Source of the DNA: DATMER01 sp963741305
GTDB lineage: Bacteria; Acidobacteriota; Thermoanaerobaculia; Multivoradales; UBA5704
NCBI GenBank assembly: GCA_963741305.1
Contig: CAVUHL010000002.1
Span: 59,341-123,340 of the forward strand
Direction of reading: 5' to 3'
Length of the DNA: 64,000 nt
The translations under genes and the position numbers were made by a program. Below are positions 57,913 to 64,000 of the stretch, one piece after another; position 1 is the first letter of the stretch; the number at the start of each line of letters is the position of its first letter. The notes beneath the pieces are model-generated. The model was not told the DNA's origin and made no database searches. It saw only the letters and a list, made by a program, of their open reading frames with translations.

Positions 57913-58413
57913 ACCTGCTCCCCTTCGCCCATGCGGATCAATCCAGCATGAGATTGCGGAATTGCGAGAAATCTTCTCTCTATCCAACCTCCCTGTCAAG
58001 AGCAGCGGCACGCGGACGGTCGGACGGGTCGCCCGCATAAGGGTGAAGACACGGGTTCGCGGCAAACTGGTAAGAGACAGACCTGCCCACAGTAGGCATC
58101 GGAGGGCCCGCCGACGTGCGAATGCGCCGGAGCGTTTGAAGTTCCGGAAGTCGCCTGGTCGCTTCGGGTCCCGGTGGTGACCGGCAGCACCCCGGAGGTC
58201 CCACCTCATTCGCGCAACGGAGCCTCTCTCGAATGTACCGGAAGTACCAGCGTGCCTCTGCCGGGGGAAGGCCCCGAATGGGGCAAACCCTCCGCCCCGT
58301 CTGAGCAAGCTTCTCGGCCCATGGGGGAAGCTCGAAATGCCGCCAGAGCCGGGTCCATAGGCTAGCCTCCGGGGGCGCCAGCGTGGGCGAGTGAAGTCAG
58401 GAGCGCATCCGGA
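57913..58413. promoter_or_regulatory. 500-bp region upstream of the effector operon, promoter candidate
   Basis: On the minus strand TTGACA (57999-57994) lies 80 bp upstream of the CARF-HEPN start; the sequence 17 bp further on (GAAGAT) is a poor -10, so the promoter is tentative. The rest of the stretch has no ORF with a ribosome site. It lies between the operon and the decayed end of array 3, so read-through from array 3 may also transcribe the cas genes. Confidence 0.35.
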
Positions 58414-58964
58414 GACTCAATCCCCCGAAGGGTCCTGCCCTAATTGCGGCTAGGAGCCTGCGCGCCAGAAAACCGGATAAGCGGGCGAAGGTACTTGCCG
58501 GCCCCTGACGCACGAGCCGCAGGAGAACGAGCGCTATGAACGCGGGGCCGGTCGAGCTGCCGCCGGACCTCCGTCCGGCTCGCCCGCGACCTCCTGCCGC
58601 AATTCCGCTCAGCAACTCCAGCGACTGGCCGCATCGACCTCCAGCCGTGCCGCGCTTGGACTGAAGCGCCGCAGATAGCCGGGATTGCGCGGACAGCTCG
58701 GCCCCGTTCGCAACTTGGCTCAGCAAATCCTCGGCAGCCGCTCAGCTCAAGGAGCCTACGACTTGAAAAGGGGCCGCCGCAGGAAAGAAGTGCGGTGCCC
58801 CATATAGATCGCATGTGGTGAAGGAGACTTCCGACATATGCCGCTTTTGCGGTAGTTGGGGTACTTTTCTGGCGCGCCGGCTCCGGAGTTTGCCGTACGC
58901 TGGAATGGCGCCCGCATCGCAGAAGAAATGTAATGCCCCGAAGGGGTCCTGCCCTAATTGCGGC
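58414..58964 (-). CRISPR. two relic repeats of array 3 flanking a 480-bp non-repeat stretch
   Basis: 58414-58450 is a full repeat with one change in the conserved end (GACTCAAT on the plus strand) and GCCC in place of GTCC. 58931-58964 has lost the first three bases and has an extra G. Between them 480 bp (58451-58930) contain no repeats and no convincing gene. The relics share CCTGCCCTAATTGCGGC, an older version of the array 3 repeat. Confidence 0.7.
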
Positions 58965-59004
58965 GAGCTAAGGCCCAAACAATGAACCGTCCGAGAACAG
59001 CTTC

Positions 59005-60207
59005 GTCTCAATCCCCCGAAGGGTCCTGTCCTAATTGCGGCCGAAAGAAGGTCTGGCTCACGCGACTATAGTAGTTACGTCTCAATCCCCCGAAGGGTCC
59101 TGTCCTAATTGCGGCCTGGGAGATCAACGGCTTCATCGTTCACTACAATCACAATGTCTCAATCCCCCGAAGGGTCCTGTCCTAATTGCGGCAAGGTCGT
59201 GGTGGATGTTCCACCCCCCATTGGAGGAGGTTGGAAGTCTCAATCCCCCGAAGGGTCCTGTCCTAACCCGGCCAAGCCGGAACCAAACAGGGAGGACGCA
59301 TGCTACACTCTGGGTTCGGCAGGATCTGGCATCTTCACCTGTCAAGCACAGGAACAGCGAAAACACCGATCCAAGCATTAGAAGCCTTTTTACGCCAACC
59401 GTCCTGCTGCCCACGAAGACCCTTCCCGTGATAGTGACTACGGGTAAAGGATTTTTTATGCTTCCTTTCCAAAATTCTCGCCATTTTGGCAAAGATCTCA
59501 CTCTTAAGGGACTAATTGCGGCTCCAGTGGGAAGTGACGGGGGCCCCTTCGACGGACCTATCGATGTCTCAATCCCCCGAAGGGTCCTGTCCTAATTGCG
59601 GCGACATCGGCCCGACTGATGCAGGTAAGCGAGCGGTGGTACCGTCTCAATCCCCCGAAGGGTCCTGTCCTAATTGCGGCCCAATAGTTCAGGCTCAAAG
59701 CCGATGTTGCTGATTTTTAGTCTCAATCCCCCGAAGGGTCCTGTCCTAATTGCGGCGGCCCTAGGCAGATAACCGTCAGATGGACTTGTGAGGGTCTCAA
59801 TCCCCCGAAGGGTCCTGTCCTAATTGCGGCGGTAGAATCCCGAACCTTTTCAAGGGAAGATATTCAGATCCGTCTCAATCCCCCGAAGGGTCCTGTCCTA
59901 ATTGCGGCGTGGGACTCGCCCACCGTGTTCGTCACAATGGTGAACAATGTCTCAATCCCCCGAAGGGTCCTGTCCTAATTGCGGCTTCTTGATGTAGGCG
60001 GTGGCTCCCGCCTCGAGCCCCCGGGGTCTCAATCCCCCGAAGGGTCCTGTCCTAATTGCGGCGTTGAGTACGACGTGGCGGTGCCGGCAGACGGAATGAC
60101 GTCTCAATCCCCCGAAGGGTCCTGTCCTAATTGCGGCACCAACTGCCACTCCAGATGCAGGGACCGGCTCGTCTCAATCCCCCGAAGGGTCCTGTCCTAA
60201 TTGCGGC
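59005..60207 (-). CRISPR. CRISPR array 3: 13 repeats, one interrupted
   Basis: 37-base repeats, starts 59005, 59079, 59156, 59237 (interrupted), 59566, 59644, 59720, 59794, 59872, 59949, 60026, 60101, 60171. On the transcribed strand they begin GCCGCAATTAGGAC and end CCCTTCGGGGGATTGAGAC, so only the first 14 bases differ from arrays 1 and 2. Leader at 60208. It shares Cas6 and the effector complex with the other arrays if the common hairpin and handle are what matters. Confidence 0.96.
59267..59515. mobile_element. ~245-bp insertion inside a CRISPR repeat with CTAA flanks
   Basis: The repeat starting at 59237 stops after GTCCTAA (59266) and its last bases CTAATTGCGGC reappear at 59512-59522. 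CTAA (59263-59266 and 59512-59515) is present on both sides, as a 4-bp target duplication would be. The insert is AT-richer than the region and has no long ORF or obvious terminal inverted repeats. It begins with a small hairpin (CCGGCCAAGCCGG). Confidence 0.65.
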
Positions 60208-60540
60208 ACCTGCCTCTCTAACCACTTGAAGGGAAAGCACTTAGAGGTGGCCATTCCGCTAACCTCGCTTCATCGGGCTCTCGCGACTGCGTTCCGGCAC
60301 CCGGTCACGTGGGCGCCTGGATTACCTATCTCCTTCATTCTGCGGATCTTACCCCAATTTCCCCGGCTTCCGCTAACCTCCCCCCATTTTGGGGCCTTCC
60401 AGAGGTTAGCGCTACCTCCGGAGAGAAGGACGTAAATTAGTTTTCAAAGAACCTCGGGACACCAAAAGGTGAAAAACTTTTGCCCCGGTGGTTTCGCTTT
60501 CTGAAATTCTCTCGCCTTCCGGCCACCGGTCCTCAGTTTC
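60208..60540 (-). promoter_or_regulatory. CRISPR leader 3
   Basis: Starts ACCTGCCTCTCTAACCACTT. Shares with leaders 1 and 2 the CCGCTAACCTC block (about 60256), the inverted pair CCGCTAACCTC (60370-60380) / GAGGTTAGCG (60402-60411) and GTAAATTAGTTTTCAAAGAA (60432-60451, TTGAAA on the minus strand). Similarity to leader 2 continues beyond 60450 into sequence that is cas6 coding DNA in the array 2 context. Confidence 0.85.
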
Positions 60541-60605
60541 TTGCCCGCTGCCAGTATCTCACCTCCCTTAGAGGTTGGGAAGAACCGAGGCGCTTCGGGT
60601 CCTTG
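60444..60605 (-). pseudogene. duplicated cas6 3'-end remnant
   Basis: The minus-strand frame reads EAPRFFPTSKGGEILAAGKK, then a Lys-rich tail KAREFQKAKPPGQKFFTFWC. It aligns with the cas6 end EAARFFPILRAGEILHLGKN and KFHEVKPVGRKALRSFG. The shared DNA includes GGGAAGAACC and CGCTTCGGGTCC. Only the last roughly 50 codons are present and the glycine-rich loop is damaged, so it is a relic carried along with the leader. Confidence 0.65.
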
Positions 60606-61200
60606 CTGCGAGATTCGGCCAGAGCGGCGAAAGACAGGCAGAAGCTTCCCCATCGACGGCCCTGGCTCACCCGCAGGTGACTGAGCCTCTCCACGGACAT
60701 TCGCCCTCCTCAATGAAGACACGACTGCGGGCCGATTGGTAAGTGCGACCAGGTCAACACGGTCCGAGCCGTACCTTCCCGTCGGCCGCCTGTTTCTCCG
60801 ATCGTAGCCAAGCCCGTCGCCCGTCAAGGCCAAGCCTCCCCGGCACAAGGCGACCAAAGCATTCCTCTACCACCCTCGGGAGTCCCACCACGAGGCCGCC
60901 GCTTCGGCCCTCTTTCGCTCTTCAGTCTCGCCGCTCAGGAACGGCCGTCAAGGCAGACCCCTTCGGGCGGGCCCTCAAAGACCCGTCCTGGACGGCCGTC
61001 CCTTCGAGCGGCGACGGCGCTACGCGCCTCCTCCCGGGAGCCTCGAAGGGCCGGAGCGGCGGCCCCGCACCCGGCGCAACGCCGGAAGCGCTCATCCCAG
61101 AAAGGACAGGCTCACCATGATCGTGAGGAATCTCTCGACGGCCCGCCGGCAAGACACCGCGAAACGCACGGCGGGGACCCGCCCTGCCACCGTCGACGAC
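60606..61200. other. ~600-bp stretch without a recognisable gene
   Basis: Frames here are Pro/Arg-rich shadows. No repeats or RNA genes seen. It separates leader 3 from the plasmid-like genes. Confidence 0.4.
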
Positions 61201-61214
61201 GTGACCGATGAGCC

Positions 61215-61600
61215 CCCCGGGAGACCCCACGTTCTACCTCGGGACTCATCATCCCGACTGGCTGGCGAAGGCCGGCGTCCCGCTCTTTCTGTCGAGGAAC
61301 CGGCCGTGAGGCGCCGCAGCTTCCCCCGAGCCGCGGCGCACTGGGCACTCGATAGCGGGGGCTTCACGGAGCTCTTGAGACACGGCCGGTGGACGGTTCG
61401 GCCGACACAAGTATGCGCGGGAAGCGCAGACCTACGCCCAGGAAATCGGCCAGCTCGACTTCGCGGCTCCCCAGGACTGGATGTGCGAACCGTGGATTCT
61501 CCAAAAAACCGCCTTGCTCGTGACCGAGCACCAGAGGAGGACCCTCGACAACTTCTTGAGCTTCGAGGACCTGGCACCTCCTTCCGCTCCGGCTTGGGGC
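61215..61600 (+). pseudogene. fragment of a DUF7221 / TGT-like protein
   Basis: Three frames give, in order, TFYLGTHHPDWLAKAGVPLF, RRSFPRAAAHWALDSGGFTE with LLRHGRWTV, and AREAQTYAQEIGQLDFAAPQ, DWMCEPWILQKTALLVTEHQ, RTLDNFLSFEDLAP. This is the N-terminal third of the queuine tRNA-ribosyltransferase-like family found on many plasmids, where the D-S-G-G and APQDW blocks line the active site. The C-terminal two thirds are absent, so it is a remnant even if the frameshifts are errors. Confidence 0.55.
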
Positions 61601-61757
61601 GATCAGGAGACCGTTCCACCGGCAGTACGGCGGCTCTTACCTCGGGTGGCCTGGCCGCTGCCGGAGGTTCCCTCTGAATCCATCGCCACGGTCTTCCGCG
61701 CCGCCGACTTCGAGCTGTCGGCGAGGCGACCTCCGAGCGGTCACCTTCGTTCTGGAG

Positions 61758-61772
61758 GCGTTAGCGTTCCTT
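61758..61772. promoter_or_regulatory. inverted iteron copy upstream of repA (possible operator)
   Basis: GCGTTAGCGTTCCTT is the reverse complement of the iteron core (AAGGAACACTAACGC, two mismatches), followed by GGCTAGCG. It lies 60 bp before the repA start, where RepA autoregulation sites are usually found. Confidence 0.5.
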
Positions 61773-61828
61773 CGGCTAGCGAGAGAATCTTCCTACATTT
61801 GTCGGCAGATGGAGTAGAATGCGGCCCC

Positions 61829-62719
61829 ATGGCCGCCGAACACCGACCCGCTCAGGTTTCAGACATCCTTCAACGGCTCCTCTTCCCCCCAGATGAAGAC
61901 GAGGGCGGGAAGCTCGGATTCGTCTCACGGCTCATCGTCACCACCACCCTACCCCACTCCCAACCGGCGGACAACGAGTTCGTCCGCCACAGCGGACTTT
62001 ACGAGCTCAGTCTGCTCGCTCCCCGTAGCGTGGGCCTCCCCTCCGGCCGCTACCCCCGCTTGGTCCTCGCCTGGATCATCACCGAAGCTGTCAAGAGAAA
62101 GACCCCTAGGGTTCTCCTCGGCCGATCCTTCTCCAGCTTTGCCTTCCGGATCGGCATCACCCCCACCACCGGCCCCAGAGGCTCCCTCGTGCAGCTCCGG
62201 GACCAAGTCCACCGGCTGGTCAATCTCAACGTTGCCGCCATCGGACACGGCGCCGAGAACCCGAAGTATGGCCTGCCTCCCGCCTTCAGCGGCGGCGGCG
62301 TGCGGCTCTTCTCGAAGTACCTCCTCTGGTGGGACGATCCTCCTCCCTCACCCGACCGGCCCTCGTTCGTCCTCCTCTCCCAGGAGTTCTTCGACGAGAT
62401 CCTCGCCCATCCCATCCCCATCGACCTCGAGGTCTTGCGCCGCCTCCGTTCTCCCCTCGAGATGGACGTCTACATGTGGCTCACCTACCGCAGCATGCGA
62501 GCCCGGCGCATCCAGCGGCCCGAGCCCGTGTCGTGGGAGGCCTTGGAGCAACAGTTCGGCGCCGACTACTCCGAGCTGCGGATGTTCCGCTACAACTTTC
62601 TCCGCGCTCTCAAAAAGGTGCTCAAGATCTATCCCGAGGCACAGATCACCAGCTCCCAGCACGGCCTCGTCCTTCACCCCTTCTCACCCCACATCGGCCG
62701 CCTACCGATGAAACGCTAA
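61829..62719 (+). CDS. repA: plasmid replication initiator RepA (RepA_C family)
   Basis: I start at ATG 61829 (MAAEHRPAQVSDILQRLLFP); the longer frame runs into the DUF7221 fragment. 296 residues. HSGLYELSLLAPRSVGLPSG, RYPRLVLAWIITEAVKRKTP, VLLGRSFSSFAFRIGITPTT and GPRGSLVQLRDQVHRLVNLN are the RepA_C signature; LEMDVYMWLTYRSMRARRIQ and the following winged-helix region bind DNA. It is followed by iterons, the standard layout for an iteron-controlled plasmid origin. Confidence 0.85.
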   Translation: MAAEHRPAQVSDILQRLLFPPDEDEGGKLGFVSRLIVTTTLPHSQPADNEFVRHSGLYELSLLAPRSVGLPSGRYPRLVLAWIITEAVKRKTPRVLLGRSFSSFAFRIGITPTTGPRGSLVQLRDQVHRLVNLNVAAIGHGAENPKYGLPPAFSGGGVRLFSKYLLWWDDPPPSPDRPSFVLLSQEFFDEILAHPIPIDLEVLRRLRSPLEMDVYMWLTYRSMRARRIQRPEPVSWEALEQQFGADYSELRMFRYNFLRALKKVLKIYPEAQITSSQHGLVLHPFSPHIGRLPMKR

Positions 62720-62862
62720 CGCTTCGCTCCCATCTCCTTGATTCTTCAGGGCTCGGCCCTGAATCCGACCCAAGGAACACTAACGCCGAGGGTTCTCCAG
62801 CCGATGAATCGCTAACGCGGAACCGATGAAGCACTCACGCCAGGGGGAAGGAACACTAACGC
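62707..62862 (+). other. iteron cluster, probable replication origin
   Basis: Five copies of a GAAnCnCTnACGC core: 62707-62722, 62772-62786, 62803-62818, 62825-62840 and 62848-62862. Two are identical (AAGGAACACTAACGC) and three share GATGAA. The last three are 22-23 bp apart. The first overlaps the repA stop codon. AT-richer DNA with several CTAGTAG motifs (62904-62955) follows, a possible melting region. Confidence 0.75.
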
Positions 62863-63150
62863 AAAACGCCGCAACCAACTAGAAACAAAAGACTTATGGC
62901 TCCGCTAGTAGTTCTTCTAGTAGTTACTAGTAACTCCCCCCTAGTAGAAGAGGGCGGCCCTGTGGAAAACCTGGTGGCGATCGGTACAGCAAGTGACTTC
63001 CACACCTGCCTGGAAAGAAAGCTCCAGGTGGGCAACACTCCCTACTCGTTGGTCTGTCGGGAGCTGCCTGCCTTAGGCAGCCTCTCTCCTCCTACTTTCC
63101 AGAAGGTGCTGGGTGAAGTGGCTCTTCAGAAGGCGGGTGGTACTGGCGCC
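62863..63150. other. non-coding stretch with CTAGTAG repeats
   Basis: CTAGTAG or its close variants occur at about 62904, 62916, 62926 and 62940-62955. No gene with a ribosome site is visible. Probably part of the origin or the regulator promoter. Confidence 0.4.
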
Positions 63151-63587
63151 TCACGACGTGCTCCTTCCTTTCGGTTGCCGAGGATTTCGGCGGCTGTCTG
63201 TTGGGCCGCCTGCCTCCTCGAATCCGCTCTCCAGCGCCTCGCGGAACAACTCCAAGGATCGGGAGTCCCCCAACGTCACCTGCCGGACCGCTCCCAGGGC
63301 CCGCTCCACGACCAGCTCCTCCAGCGAGACCGAGCAGCGGTACTCCGGCCCGGGCCGGCCTCTCTCGCCTTTGCCTCGGGGTTCCGGGGGCGGGTGGACC
63401 GTGAGCCAGCCCTTGCGCTCCAGGCGGTGCAGGATCAGCGAGACATAGCCGACGTCAACGTCTTCTTTCCGGTTGTAGGGCTCCCTCCGCAGCCGCTCCA
63501 CCACTTCCGGCTTGTCGAGGCTCCCTGCGCTTCCCGAATGAGGCAGTGAAGAATCACGTATTCGCTCTGGGATACCGCCTCCCGCAT
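63151..63587 (-). CDS. winged-helix regulator (BlaI/PadR-like), one frameshift
   Basis: ATG 63587 (MREAVSQSEYVILHCLIREA). After one indel near 63530 it continues LDKPEVVERLRREPYNRKED, VDVGYVSLILHRLERKGWLT, the recognition helix and wing. The basic/acidic tail RALGAVRQVTLGDSRSLELF ends at 63151. About 145 residues. Divergent from the primase gene (start codons 52 bp apart), so it may control it or repA. Confidence 0.55.
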
Positions 63588-63638
63588 GGCTAGCCCCTCA
63601 CCCCTTCCTTACCGACGCTCTCCTCTCTCCAGTGCGCG

Positions 63639-64000
63639 GTGCGCCATTCCCGTGAATTCATCGCCGAGGTTCGCCGCGCCGCCGACCTCCTCGAGCTGGC
63701 TGCGAGGCCACCCCGCTGGCGCGCCGGGGGGACCGCTACTACGGCCGCTGCCCGTTCCACGAGGAGCGGACTCCCTCGTTCAGTATCGATCCCGAGGCCA
63801 AGCTCTTCTTCTGTCACGGCTGCGGCGCCGGCGGCGACATCCTCTCGTTTTACAGGAAACTCCACAATCTCTCTTTCCCCGAGGCGCTCTCCCAACTCGC
63901 GCGCCGCTATGGCCTCGATCTCCCCCAGGCTGCTCCCCGTCCCGCTTCCCGGAACTTCCCGATCCTTGAGGCCGCCTGCAAGATCCTCGAGGACCAGCTC
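63639..64000 (+). CDS. CHC2 zinc-finger primase (DnaG-like), 5' part, frameshifted
   Basis: GTG 63639 (RHSREFIAEVRRAADLLEL) is the likely start. After an indel near 63705 the frame reads CEATPLARRGDRYYGRCPFH, ERTPSFSIDPEAKLFFCHGC, GAGGDILSFYRKLHNLSFPE, ALSQLARRYGLDLP. CPFH...CHGC is the CHC2 zinc site of DnaG-type primases. The gene continues past the window. Beside RepA it is probably the element's own primase rather than the chromosomal dnaG. Confidence 0.75.
   Translation, partial: MRHSREFIAEVRRAADLLELAARPPRWRAGGTATTAAARSTRSGLPRSVSIPRPSSSSVTAAAPAATSSRFTGNSTISLSPRRSPNSRAAMASISPRLLPVPLPGTSRSLRPPARSSRTS

Noticed and set aside
61893..62711. 272-codon Ser/Pro-rich ORF
   Set aside because: Shifted-frame shadow of repA.

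Overview
The window is GC-rich bacterial DNA, probably from an Acidobacteriota-like organism (inference). Supporting hints are a TIGR02999-type ECF sigma factor near a Ser/Thr kinase-TPR protein, many secreted proteins with degenerate C-terminal modules, and dispersed palindromic repeats that read as NPWERRHPCRP when translated. Many genes that should be intact (cas1, cas6, cas10, fadJ, the S8 peptidase, the kinase) are cut by single-base frameshifts, so I suspect uncorrected indel errors in the assembly. I treat those genes as one gene each and give the approximate break points.

Layout. 0-33 kb is mixed chromosomal-type sequence: hypothetical genes, two toxin-antitoxin pairs (DUF433/DUF5615 and HigBA-like), a restriction endonuclease-like gene beside an attC-like site, a fadD-fadJ fatty-acid oxidation pair, a DUF2188/NCPFD-type gene pair, a small double-glycine leader peptide gene, a 21-bp tandem repeat, secreted hydrolases, an ECF sigma factor, an S8 peptidase, a kinase-TPR receptor, a cold-shock protein and a peroxiredoxin-like gene with an in-frame UGA at the catalytic Cys position (candidate selenoprotein). 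A tRNA-Glu(UUC) at 33.35 kb marks a change of character.

34-60.5 kb is one large CRISPR island, all transcribed leftward (minus strand). From right to left: array 3 (13 repeats plus relics), a CARF-HEPN RNase, cas10 (GGDD palm, no HD domain), a csx10-like RAMP, a small helical protein (possible Cas11), a double Cas7/Csm3-like RAMP, csx19, a TIGR03986 RAMP, cas6, array 2 (about 80 canonical repeats plus 4 decayed ones), cas2, a reverse transcriptase fused to an archaeo-eukaryotic prim-pol, cas1, array 1 (27 repeats), and an XRE regulator. The effector set is subtype III-D-like. The RT-prim-pol with Cas1 and Cas2 would allow spacer capture from RNA or short nucleic acids. Each array has its own repeat version: same 3' half and UUCG hairpin, different 14-nt 5' part. 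The arrays have homologous leaders at their right ends, and leader 3 carries a decayed copy of the cas6 3' end, suggesting duplication of a cas6-leader-array unit.

60.5-64 kb is plasmid-like: a fragment of a DUF7221/TGT-like gene, a RepA_C-family replication initiator, iterons, a winged-helix regulator and the start of a CHC2 zinc-finger primase. The CRISPR island may therefore sit on a plasmid, a chromid or an integrated plasmid bounded by the tRNA gene (inference).
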